From NCBI RefSeq assembly GCF_040689105.1, contig NZ_JBFBVU010000015.1:33837-97836 (forward strand): 64,000 nucleotides of DNA. The letters run 5' to 3'. Source of the DNA: Meridianimarinicoccus marinus (GTDB lineage Bacteria; Pseudomonadota; Alphaproteobacteria; Rhodobacterales; Rhodobacteraceae). The translations under genes were made by a program, and so were the position numbers. Below, in pieces: positions 8,782 to 16,266 of the stretch; the stretch's first letter is position 1, and every line of letters begins with the position of its first letter. Below the pieces are notes generated by a model. It saw only the letters and a program-made list of their open reading frames with translations. It had not been told where the DNA came from and did no database searches.

Positions 8782-10350
8782 TTGGCCCGCAAGAACCATG
8801 GAACGGAGCCGCCCGTGAGACCGAATATCCTGTTTATCATGTCCGACGATCACGCCTCCAAGGCGATCTCCGCTTATGGCCATGGCCTCAACCACACCCC
8901 CGGCATCGACCGGATCGCGCAGGAAGGGATGCGGCTGGACCATTGCTATGTGACCAATTCGATCTGCACGCCCAGCCGCGCCTCGATCCTGACCGGCACC
9001 TATAACCATGTGAACGGCGTCACCACGCTGGACACCCATATCGACAACCGCTGGCCCAATGTCGCCAAGCACCTGCGCCAATCGGGCTATCAGACCGCGA
9101 TGGTTGGCAAGTGGCACCTGGGCGAAGGCAAGCCGCATGAGCCGACCGGCTTTGACTATTGGTCGGTGCTGCCGGGACAGGGCGACTATTTCGACCCGCG
9201 GATGATCGAGATGGGCGAGGACCGCACCGAGCGCGGCTATGCCACGGACATCATCACCGACAAGAGCCTGTCGTGGCTCAAGGACCGCGACCCCGACCGC
9301 CCGTTCTTCCTGATGTGCCACCACAAGGCCCCGCACCGCCCGTTCGAGCCGCACCCGCGCGACCGCGTCATGTTCGAAGGCCGCGACATCAAGGTGCCCG
9401 AGACCTACAACGACACCTACGAGAACCGCGCGCGCGCTGCCGAAGCCGCGCGCATGCGGGTGCGCATGGACATGACCTATACCGATCTCGGCCTCGTGCA
9501 GCCCGAAGGTGGCGCCGAGGTCGGCGAGTTGAGCGTGCCCTACTGGAGCACCCGCCGCGTGCCGCACCCCAAGGATCCGCGCGGTCTGGTGTTGATCGAC
9601 AAGCACACCGGCGAGAATTTCACCTTCGAGACCGAGGAGGAACTCGCGCTGTTCAAATACCAGCGCTACCTGAAACGCTACCTCGCGACGATCCACGCCG
9701 TGGATGAAAACGTCGGCCGGATGCTCGACTGGCTCGACGCCGAAGGCCTCTCTGAAAACACCATCGTCATCTACACCTCGGATCAGGGGTTCTTCCTTGG
9801 TGAACATGGCTGGTTCGACAAGCGCTTCATGTACGAGGAATCGCTGCAGATGCCCTTCCTCATCCGCTATCCCGCCGCCATCGCGCCGGGCTCCGTCGCC
9901 AAGGAGATCGCCACCAATGTCGATTTCGCGCCGACCTTCCTCGATTACGCGGGCCTTCCGATGCCCAGCTACATGCAGGGACGCTCCATGCGCCCGGTGC
10001 TGGAACAGGCGGCCCCCGAAGACTGGCCCGACAGCGCCTATCACCGCTACTGGATGCACAAGGACGAGCATCACAATGCCTGGGCGCACTACGGGTTGCG
10101 CAGCCATCGCTACAAGCTGATCTACTGGTACAATTCCGATCTGGGACAACCCGGCGCGCATGGCCCGGACGAACCGCCGGAATGGGAGCTGTTCGACTGC
10201 GAGAAAGACCCGCTGGAACTGGTCAACGTTGCCGACGATCCGGCCTATGCCGAGGTCTTCAACGACATGCTGGCGCAGCTTGACGCCCGCATGGCCGAGA
10301 TCGGTGACGTGCCCGAACATGACAGCCGCAAGGCCCGCAGAGCCGCTTGA
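8782..10350 (+). CDS. Type I (formylglycine-dependent) sulfatase
   Basis: This 522-residue alkaline-phosphatase-fold sulfatase has Cys62 in ICTPSRASILTG, the C-x-P-S-R motif whose cysteine must be converted to formylglycine. Metal ligands Asp22/Asp23 are in IMSDDH, and a second Asp-Gln pair is in IYTSDQGFFLGEHG. There is no signal peptide, so it acts in the cytoplasm on an imported substrate. The start is probably the TTG at 8782 (AAAGGGG seven bases upstream); a GTG at 8815 is the alternative. It is divergent from an IclR-ABC operon, which suggests that the importer brings in a sulfated sugar. No intact formylglycine-generating enzyme is in the window, although a fragment lies at 36930-37217. 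Confidence 0.93.
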   Translation: MARKNHGTEPPVRPNILFIMSDDHASKAISAYGHGLNHTPGIDRIAQEGMRLDHCYVTNSICTPSRASILTGTYNHVNGVTTLDTHIDNRWPNVAKHLRQSGYQTAMVGKWHLGEGKPHEPTGFDYWSVLPGQGDYFDPRMIEMGEDRTERGYATDIITDKSLSWLKDRDPDRPFFLMCHHKAPHRPFEPHPRDRVMFEGRDIKVPETYNDTYENRARAAEAARMRVRMDMTYTDLGLVQPEGGAEVGELSVPYWSTRRVPHPKDPRGLVLIDKHTGENFTFETEEELALFKYQRYLKRYLATIHAVDENVGRMLDWLDAEGLSENTIVIYTSDQGFFLGEHGWFDKRFMYEESLQMPFLIRYPAAIAPGSVAKEIATNVDFAPTFLDYAGLPMPSYMQGRSMRPVLEQAAPEDWPDSAYHRYWMHKDEHHNAWAHYGLRSHRYKLIYWYNSDLGQPGAHGPDEPPEWELFDCEKDPLELVNVADDPAYAEVFNDMLAQLDARMAEIGDVPEHDSRKARRAA

Positions 10351-10449
10351 ACCTTCCCGCCCGGCCCCGCCCATTGCCCCGGCAAGAGGTGCGGAGCCGG
10401 CCACCGGGCCAGCGGCCCATCCCCGCCTTGGGACGGCGGACGGAATCCG

Positions 10450-11130
10450 TTATCCCGGCCGCTTTCCCGCCACCACCATGCGCGCGACCTCGGGCAGGCC
10501 CCTGCGCACTGCGTGGAACAGCTTGTCGTACCCCTGCGTCTGCAGGTACTGGGCGTGGAAGGCCGACGGCGCGATCAGTTCCAGCACCCCGTCAGACACC
10601 CCGGACGACTCCAGCCCTGCGCACCAGTTGGCATAGAAGGCCGGATCCTCCCCCTGCAGAATGGCCGCCGCGCGACCCCAGCCCCCCTGCCCGGCTGTCT
10701 CCACGGTCGGAAAGGCCACCACCTTGGACCGCGCAGGTTCCGGCGCCCCGCCCAGACGCGCCTCAAGGTCCGGCCCCACATTGGACCAAGTCGGACGCGA
10801 CGCCTCAAGAATATTGGCCCAGTCGATGCTATAGACCGTCACCCTGCCGCGTGCCGCCGGGCGTTTCACGGTCAGCCAGCCCCGGGTTTTCAGCTTGGCC
10901 AGTTCCCGCTTCACCGTCCGTTCGTTCACCTGCCACAGCCGGGCGATATCGGCGCGCCCGATCGACAGTTCGTCCCGCAGCCAGTTGTACCGGGCGGTGA
11001 TCAGGGTCATGAATCTGAGGATCGTCCGCTGGACCGAGCTTGTCTCGGCGCAGGCCATGGTGCCCAATGCCGTGAGCACATCGTATTTTCGAGAGGCAGC
11101 CCCCTGCCCCACTGCTTGCTTGGCCAACAT
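10450..11130 (-). CDS. DnaA-like plasmid replication initiator
   Basis: This 226-residue protein has an N-terminal winged-helix region (RADIARLWQVNERTVKRELAKL at about 58-80). The C-terminal segment, from WGRAAAIL to HAVRRGL, resembles the N-terminal domain of DnaA, with the G-V-L-E-L-I-A-P-S-A-F-H pattern. This layout is known for the DnaA-like replicons of Roseobacter-group plasmids, which carry parAB next to the initiator. It is divergent from parA across a 439-bp region full of repeats, the probable origin. No AAA+ ATPase domain is present, so it is not chromosomal DnaA. The assignment rests on similarity by eye and context. Confidence 0.8.
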   Translation of the reverse strand: MLAKQAVGQGAASRKYDVLTALGTMACAETSSVQRTILRFMTLITARYNWLRDELSIGRADIARLWQVNERTVKRELAKLKTRGWLTVKRPAARGRVTVYSIDWANILEASRPTWSNVGPDLEARLGGAPEPARSKVVAFPTVETAGQGGWGRAAAILQGEDPAFYANWCAGLESSGVSDGVLELIAPSAFHAQYLQTQGYDKLFHAVRRGLPEVARMVVAGKRPG

Positions 11131-11146
11131 TGGACCGTATCCTGCT

Positions 11147-11181
11147 CGTGCCTGTGGTTCCTGCGAACCGTGCCTCCGGTT
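11147..11181. repeat. 22-bp-spaced direct repeat pair at the initiator promoter
   Basis: CGTGCCTNNGGTT occurs at 11147-11159 and 11169-11181, with start-to-start spacing of 22 bp, about two helical turns. Overlapping inverted pairs GGTTC/GAACC (11156-11169) and AACCG/CGGTT (11166-11181) are embedded. Because it lies 17-51 bp upstream of the initiator start, it could be an autoregulation operator. Confidence 0.55.
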
Positions 11182-11304
11182 GTCCGGACGCTTTTGCTCA
11201 TGGTTCAGGATTTAGCGTCCAATTTTCGATTCTGTCAACGTGTTTGGCCCGGCGGCCCCTTTCGGCTTTCACAATCAATCAAAGAATTAGGGTTTACAGG
11301 TGAT

Positions 11305-11380
11305 GGGGGACATCCCATGTGTCCCCCGGTTGGCCGGTTTTGTCCCCCCAATGGCGCGGGAACGCCAAATCCTGTCCCCC
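11305..11380. repeat. TGTCCCCC iteron-like repeats
   Basis: TGTCCCCC occurs at 11320-11327, 11341-11348 and 11373-11380, and its complement GGGGGACA at 11305-11312, forming a dyad with the first copy. Start-to-start spacings are 21 and 32 bp, close to two and three helical turns, so the copies face the same side of the DNA. These are candidate binding sites of the initiator. Confidence 0.6.
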
Positions 11381-11569
11381 CATATGCGCGCCTCCCAACA
11401 TCTGGCGTGGCCCTCAAGGGCATCCGGCGATTCACATCTGGCGCGCCAATGCCACATAGGGTTGGCCGGCCATCGGGTTTCATGCAGTTTGAGGATATTC
11501 TGTTTTGCCAAAACAGGCAAATAGGCGTATTTCACGAATAGAGCAGAATTTACGTCTCATGAGGTGGGT

Positions 11570-12877
11570 ATGTACAACTATCGCGACCTTCAGGAGCTCC
11601 AGTCACATTCGCTGAAAATGCAGGGCTGGATCCGGAAGCAGACCTTCTCTCCGGAAATGGAGAAGACGCTGCGCCGCTTTTCCTCGTGGGAGGTAGCCGA
11701 GCTGATCTTCAAGATCAACCAGTCCACCTTTCGGGGCCGGTTGTCGGCGGACCCGTCCCTGCCCGTCGGCGAGGTCGAGGAAGACGGCCGCCAGCGCTGG
11801 TTTTCGCTGGCCGAGATCAACGAATTGCGCCGCCGCATGAAGGTGAACCGCAAGACGCTGATGCCGCCGCGCCCGCCCGGCAAGCGCGCGATCCGCGCCG
11901 CCATCGCCAACTTCAAGGGCGGCGCCGGTAAGTCGACGGTGGCCCTGCATTTCGCCCATGCGGCGGCGCTGGACGGCTACCGGGTGTTGTGCGTGGACTT
12001 CGACCCGCAGGCCACGCTCAGCCATTCCATGGGGCTCAGCGACGTGTCCGAGGATCATACGGTCTGGGGCATCATGGCGCGCGACCTGATCCGCGAGACC
12101 GACCGCATGAACAGCGCCAGCTCGGGGGCGGCCTCGGGCACCAAGGTGGTGGAACGCCGCCTGCCCGCTTCGGTCCGCGGCATGGGGCTGGAAGACCTGC
12201 GCGTCGCGGATTTCATCCAGGCGACCTCTTGGCCGACCATCGACCTGATCCCGTCGTGCGCCAACGCCGCCTTCGTCGAATTTGCCTCGGCCCAGTATCG
12301 GCACCTGAACCCGGACTGGTCGTTCTTCGCGGCGGTGGACCGCTACCTCTCGGCGATCCCGGACGACAGCTATGACATCATCATCTTCGATTGCCCGCCG
12401 GCCATCGGCTATCAGTCCATGAACGCCGTCTTCGCGGCGGATGTGCTCTATATCCCCTCCGGCCCCGGCTATTGGGAATACGACAGCACCACCAGCTTCA
12501 TCGGCCAGCTCAGCGAGGCGCTGGAGGATCTGGATGCCGGGTTCAAGGATGCCGCGTTCCCCGCGGGGAACGCCGGGCCGAAAGCCTTCCTCGACCTGCG
12601 CTTCCTTCTGACCCGGTTCGAGCCGGGCAACGAATTGCACCGCGCCATGTACGAAGCCTTTGGCAAGGTCTTCGGCGATCGCGTGACCGAGCATCCGATC
12701 GAGCTGACCCGCGCCGTCGAGCAATCGGGCCGGTTCCTGAGTTCGGTCTACGAGATCGACTATCGCGACATGACCCGTGAAACATGGCGACGCGCCCGCG
12801 CCACCTTCGACCGGGCCTATACCGAGTTTCGCAAGAACCTGACCGAAGCCTGGGAGAAGATGGAGGAAAGGGAATGA
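11570..12877 (+). CDS. parA: Plasmid partition ATPase ParA
   Basis: This 435-residue protein has a deviant Walker A KGGAGKST at residues 116-123, Walker A' DFDPQATLS (143-151) and Walker B FDCPPAIGY. About 105 residues precede the ATPase and include a helix-turn-helix-like segment (SSWEVAELIFKIN), as in type Ia ParA proteins that repress their own operon. It segregates plasmid copies with ParB on parS DNA. The ATG at 11570 follows GAGG; a GTG two codons earlier is possible. The stop overlaps the parB start (ATGA). A 20-bp palindrome inside the coding region may be a parS site. Confidence 0.95.
   Translation: MYNYRDLQELQSHSLKMQGWIRKQTFSPEMEKTLRRFSSWEVAELIFKINQSTFRGRLSADPSLPVGEVEEDGRQRWFSLAEINELRRRMKVNRKTLMPPRPPGKRAIRAAIANFKGGAGKSTVALHFAHAAALDGYRVLCVDFDPQATLSHSMGLSDVSEDHTVWGIMARDLIRETDRMNSASSGAASGTKVVERRLPASVRGMGLEDLRVADFIQATSWPTIDLIPSCANAAFVEFASAQYRHLNPDWSFFAAVDRYLSAIPDDSYDIIIFDCPPAIGYQSMNAVFAADVLYIPSGPGYWEYDSTTSFIGQLSEALEDLDAGFKDAAFPAGNAGPKAFLDLRFLLTRFEPGNELHRAMYEAFGKVFGDRVTEHPIELTRAVEQSGRFLSSVYEIDYRDMTRETWRRARATFDRAYTEFRKNLTEAWEKMEERE
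12554..12573. promoter_or_regulatory. Perfect 20-bp palindrome inside parA, candidate parS
   Basis: The core GTTCCCCGCGGGGAAC at 12556-12571 is a perfect 16-bp palindrome; the flanking G-C pairs extend it to 20 bp. A near-identical copy lies in parB (13784-13801). Length, symmetry and location within the par operon fit a ParB-binding parS site; function is inferred. Confidence 0.6.
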
Positions 12878-13992
12878 GCAAGAAGAGACGCCGCGTCTTT
12901 GACATCGACATGCCCGAGGAACAGGAGGCCCCGCGCCCCGGCGGCCCGCGCATTTCCTCGCTGGAACCGCGTCGGGGACCGATGGCCAGCGCCGTGCGTG
13001 AGAACGCGGACTCGCTGCGCGACCGGGCCGAAACCGAACAGGCGATCCGGGCCGAGAACGATGCCCTGGCGCATGAATACGTCTCTCTGCGGAACCAGGG
13101 CCTTGTCCTGCAACGGGTGCCGCTTGGCGAAATCCGGACCACCAAGCTGGTCCGGGACCGCAAGAGCGTGGGGGCCGAGGATCTTGAGGATCTGAAAACC
13201 TCGATTGCACAGATCGGTCTGTCCAATCCGATCCAGGTCGAAGCCGCTGGTGACGGCTATGAGTTGGTACAGGGGCTGCGGCGGCTGTCCGCGTTCCGGG
13301 CGCTGGCCGCCGAAAACCCTGATGGCGGGTACGGCACCATTCCAGCGGTGGTGCTGGGGCAGGGCGAGTCGCTGGAGGGGCTGTATCGCCGCATGGTCGA
13401 CGAAAACCTCGTGCGCACCGACATCTCTTTCGCCGAGATGGCCGCCCTTGCCCGCAGCTATGCCGAAAGCGAAGCGACGGCGGCGGACACCACCGACGAG
13501 GCTGTCGATGCGCTCTATGGCTCGGTCGGCAAGCAGAAGCGCAGCTATATCCGGGCCTTTGCCAAGTTGCTGACGGTGCTGGAGCGGCACCTGCAACATC
13601 CGCAGGCGATCCCGCGCGCGCTTGGGCTGGCGGTGCGCAAGCGCATCGAGGCCGAGCCGGAAACGCTGGCCGATCTGCAGCGGGCTCTGGTGACCGGTGG
13701 TGCGCGGGATGCCGCCGGGGAGCTGGAGATTCTCAAGGCCTATGTGGGGCAGGGGGAGGCGGCGCCGGACCCCGCGCAGGATACGTTCCCCGTGGGGAAC
13801 GACGCGCCAAGGGCCGGAAAATCGCCCCGCAAGGCGCGCACGACCTTTCAGGTTCACAGCCCAAGGGGGGCGGCGAAATGCACGGCCTCCATGGGGCGGC
13901 TGGAGCTGAAGCTGGATGCGGATTTCACGACGATGGACCGGCGAAAGCTTGAGGCCGCCGTGCAGCAATTGCTGGCGATGCTGGACGACTAG
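12874..13992 (+). CDS. parB: Plasmid partition protein ParB
   Basis: This 372-residue protein has a basic N-terminus (SKKRRR), a ParB/Srx domain at about residues 82-150 with the GLRRLSA motif at 134-140 (the CTP-binding ParB box), and a central helix-turn-helix region (about 165-240). ATG 12874 overlaps the parA stop by four bases. It would bind the palindromes in parA and parB and load as a clamp on plasmid DNA. The C-terminal dimerisation segment is complete. A rho-independent terminator follows at 14019-14053, closing the operon. Confidence 0.93.
   Translation: MSKKRRRVFDIDMPEEQEAPRPGGPRISSLEPRRGPMASAVRENADSLRDRAETEQAIRAENDALAHEYVSLRNQGLVLQRVPLGEIRTTKLVRDRKSVGAEDLEDLKTSIAQIGLSNPIQVEAAGDGYELVQGLRRLSAFRALAAENPDGGYGTIPAVVLGQGESLEGLYRRMVDENLVRTDISFAEMAALARSYAESEATAADTTDEAVDALYGSVGKQKRSYIRAFAKLLTVLERHLQHPQAIPRALGLAVRKRIEAEPETLADLQRALVTGGARDAAGELEILKAYVGQGEAAPDPAQDTFPVGNDAPRAGKSPRKARTTFQVHSPRGAAKCTASMGRLELKLDADFTTMDRRKLEAAVQQLLAMLDD
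13784..13801. promoter_or_regulatory. 18-bp near-palindrome inside parB, second candidate parS
   Basis: GTTCCCCGTGGGGAAC at 13785-13800 differs from the parA copy by one central base; flanking C and G extend it to 18 bp. Two copies of such a long palindrome 1.2 kb apart within one operon are unlikely by chance. Confidence 0.58.
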
Positions 13993-14018
13993 ATCGGGAC
14001 ATACCGCAAGACGGGGAG

Positions 14019-14053
14019 GGGCGTGCCGCTTGGCGCGCCCTTTCTGTTTTTTC
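14019..14053 (+). terminator. Rho-independent terminator after parB
   Basis: The stem GGGCGTGCC (14019-14027) / GGCGCGCCC (14032-14040), with one G-T pair and a 4-nt loop, is followed by TTTCTGTTTTTTCT. It lies 27 bases after the parB stop. Confidence 0.88.
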
Positions 14054-14114
14054 TGCCGTATGGAACCCCGCGGATCACAGGGCGGGGCAGGGCGTAAAAT
14101 ATGAAGGCTCTTTC

Positions 14115-14190
14115 AGGTTTCCGGCAAAATCCGGCGCAGCGCCACGAAACCTAAAAGACTGTTGAGTTTTACACCGCTTCGACGTAAAAC
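14115..14190. promoter_or_regulatory. Two inverted repeats upstream of hipBA, candidate HipB operators
   Basis: AGGTTTC (14115-14121) pairs with GAAACCT (14146-14152). GTTTTAC (14166-14172) pairs with GTAAAAC (14184-14190) across 11 nt. They sit 32-107 bp before the hipB start. HipB dimers are known to bind such repeats and repress their own operon with HipA; the assignment here is by position. Confidence 0.5.
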
Positions 14191-14221
14191 ACCCCTAACC
14201 TAAACGAGCCTTGAGATTCCC

Positions 14222-14443
14222 ATGTCGCGCCCCCGTCACATCATCAAGACCCCCGCCGATCTTGGCGCAGCCCTTCGCAAGCGGCGCAAGGCGTTGGGCC
14301 TGACGCAGGAAACCCTCTCGCTGCAATCGGGGATCTCGGTGCCGACCATCATTGCGGCCGAGCGCGGCAAGGAAACCACCCAGATCGGGATGGTGTTCAC
14401 GCTGTGCCGCGACCTTGGCCTCGACCTGATGGCAGAGGGCTGA
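14222..14443 (+). CDS. hipB: HipB-type antitoxin, XRE-family repressor
   Basis: This 73-residue protein consists almost only of one helix-turn-helix: LGAALRKRRKALGLTQETLS, then SGISVPTIIAAERGKE. It is one base upstream of hipA and would bind the DNA operator and the toxin kinase, neutralising it. The length fits short HipB proteins that have the DNA-binding core and little C-terminal tail. Confidence 0.9.
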   Translation: MSRPRHIIKTPADLGAALRKRRKALGLTQETLSLQSGISVPTIIAAERGKETTQIGMVFTLCRDLGLDLMAEG

Positions 14444-14444
14444 A

Positions 14445-15752
14445 ATGCAACGGCTCGACGTGTTTCTGGATGGGCAGGCCGCTCCTGTCGGCACCCTGAG
14501 CCGCGCCGACGATGGCGCGGTGTCCTTCCGGTACCTGCGGCAGGATCTGCCACATCCGTTGTCCCTGTCGCTGCCGATCCGGGACGCGCCCTTCGGCGAT
14601 GTTCCGACGCGCGGCTTCTTCGACAACCTGCTGTTCGAAAACGCGATGCGGGATCAGGTCATGCAGAAGCACGGCATCGCACAGACCGATATCGTGGGGC
14701 TGCTGGCGCATCTTGGCCGCGACTGTCCCGGCGCAATCTCGGTGGTGCCGGAAGGGGAGGGGCCGGGCAAGCGCCCCGGCAATCTGGAGACGGACTACAC
14801 GGCCCTGTCGGCAGAGGATCTGGAGACGATCATGCGCGCCCTGCGCGATCACCGGCGGCTGCCCGAGACGTCGGATGACCCCTCGCCGTTGGCCGGAGTG
14901 CAGGGCAAGCTTGCGGTGACGGTTCTGCCGGGGGGGCAGGTTGCCCTGCCGCGTGCGGGCAGTGGCGCGCCGACAACGCATATCCTGAAGGTTCCACGGC
15001 GACGCGACCTGCGGCTGGTCGCGCAGGAGCACGCCCTGATGACGATCGCGGCCAGCCTGCTGGCGCATCCGGTGGCGCAGACGAAGGAGGTCGGGCAGGG
15101 CGATCTGCGCGGGTTGCTGGTCACCCGTTTCGACCGGTCGGTGCGGGGGGCGAAGGTGCACCGCATCCACCAGGAGGATTTCTGCCAGGCGTTGAGCCTT
15201 GGGCCGCACCTGAAGTACCAGCGCAACGGCACCGGTGCGCGCCAGTTCTCGGCCCGTGCGGCGGGGCACCTGCTGGAGCACTGCAGCGCCCCCGCGCAGG
15301 CGCGCTCGGCCTTTCTGGAAGGCACTGTTGTCAACCTGCTGCTGGGCAACACGGACAACCATGCAAAGAACCACAGCCTGCTTTACGCCTACGATCCGAC
15401 GGGCCGGCCGCAGCTTGCCCCGCTGTACGACATCGTGCCCACGTTGATCGACGACCAGGTCACGCATCAATTGTCCTTTGACATCGGCGCGGCGCAAATG
15501 GCCGATACCATCACGGCCCGGGATCTGGAGCGGTTCGCGCAGGATCTGGGGTATCGCAGCCTGACCGCCCCGATGCGTCGCAGGCTGGTCGCGCTGACCC
15601 AGGCTGTTGTTGACCGGATCCCCGAGATGCGCGGCCCCTCGCACAAGCGGCTTGGGGATGGCTTCGCGGAACAGGCATCCGCGCTGGCGGCGGCGCTTGC
15701 GCTCGACCTGGAAATCCCGCCGCGCGATCTGGTGGTGCTAAACCGTCCTTGA
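14445..15752 (+). CDS. hipA: HipA-type serine/threonine kinase toxin
   Basis: This 435-residue protein has the HipA N-terminal subdomain 1 (about residues 1-105), the nucleotide loop SPLAGVQGK (147-155), LVTRFDR (225-231), the catalytic stretch GNTDNHAKNH (301-310) and LAPLYDI (325-331). HipA kinases of this class phosphorylate aminoacyl-tRNA synthetases and cause growth arrest. With hipB just upstream and the par genes before it, the pair probably stabilises the plasmid by killing or arresting plasmid-free cells. All kinase motifs look intact. Confidence 0.92.
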   Translation: MQRLDVFLDGQAAPVGTLSRADDGAVSFRYLRQDLPHPLSLSLPIRDAPFGDVPTRGFFDNLLFENAMRDQVMQKHGIAQTDIVGLLAHLGRDCPGAISVVPEGEGPGKRPGNLETDYTALSAEDLETIMRALRDHRRLPETSDDPSPLAGVQGKLAVTVLPGGQVALPRAGSGAPTTHILKVPRRRDLRLVAQEHALMTIAASLLAHPVAQTKEVGQGDLRGLLVTRFDRSVRGAKVHRIHQEDFCQALSLGPHLKYQRNGTGARQFSARAAGHLLEHCSAPAQARSAFLEGTVVNLLLGNTDNHAKNHSLLYAYDPTGRPQLAPLYDIVPTLIDDQVTHQLSFDIGAAQMADTITARDLERFAQDLGYRSLTAPMRRRLVALTQAVVDRIPEMRGPSHKRLGDGFAEQASALAAALALDLEIPPRDLVVLNRP

Positions 15753-16094
15753 TGTGGATCGCATGTGTCACCTGAGGCCGATCGTGGGCGGAACGGGTCA
15801 GCGGGAGCTGTTCTGTGTGTGGATTTCTGGGTTGAGTAGGTTTGACATGATAAGCGCGGCTTATCGGGGGTGACAGGGCAGGGGCGAAGGGTGCGGGGGT
15901 AATGCGCGTTTGCCCGGCTTTCCAACCATAGCATTGTTCAGTGAGCCCAATCGGCTTGCAAAAATCGTCCCATGGGGGCGGGCTGCAATGACGCGCGCAT
16001 GAGGGCGGGGGCCGCGATGCGCGTATGCGGAGGCAGGAACACATGTGCCCCCGAAGCTGTCGAAGGGTGCCCCGGTTGCAAACCCCGGCCCGTG
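15753..16094. other. Gene-free stretch after hipA with one palindrome
   Basis: No convincing gene is seen. A palindrome GATAAGC-GCG-GCTTATC lies at 15849-15865; without a T-run its role is unclear. The right part joins directly onto the tctB remnant, so a recombination junction is likely near 16090. Confidence 0.4.
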
Positions 16095-16256
16095 CAGGCC
16101 GACCTGTCGGGGATCATGTATCTCGCCGGCGAACGCGCCCCGATCCTATTGGCTGCCGTTCCGCTCACCGTCACCGTGGCTCTCTCGCTCGTCTTCGGCG
16201 GATTGCTCGACGTCGTCCTGCCACGCGGTCAGTTCGGCATCGCCTTGTCTTGGTAG
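16095..16256 (+). pseudogene. C-terminal stub of a TctB-type membrane protein
   Basis: About 53 residues remain in frame, ending with two hydrophobic stretches and GLLDVVLPRGQF, the usual end of TctB, the small membrane subunit of tripartite tricarboxylate transporters. It stops 10 bases before tctA, the normal tctB-tctA order. The first 100 or so residues and any signal for translation are missing, so this is a deletion remnant. Confidence 0.65.
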
Positions 16257-16266
16257 GATCGAAAAA

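Larger units (their letters stand above)
11131..11569. other. Probable plasmid origin region
   Basis: This is a 439-bp gene-free stretch between the initiator and parA. It contains a direct repeat pair next to the initiator start (11147-11181), AT-richer stretches (11216-11240 and 11268-11298) and a group of TGTCCCCC repeats (11305-11380). The arrangement of initiator, repeats, AT-rich stretch and parAB is what a theta-type, iteron-controlled origin looks like. No canonical TTATCCACA DnaA box was seen. The parA ribosome site GAGG (11561-11564) is at the right edge. Confidence 0.6.

Noticed and set aside
14222..15752. A phage-related regulator/kinase pair
   Set aside because: The kinase motifs, gene order and one-base spacing fit hipBA; no phage gene is nearby.
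15849..15865. Palindrome GATAAGC-GCG-GCTTATC as terminator of hipA
   Set aside because: It is 97 bases after the stop, has a 3-nt loop and no T-run; kept only as an unexplained palindrome.
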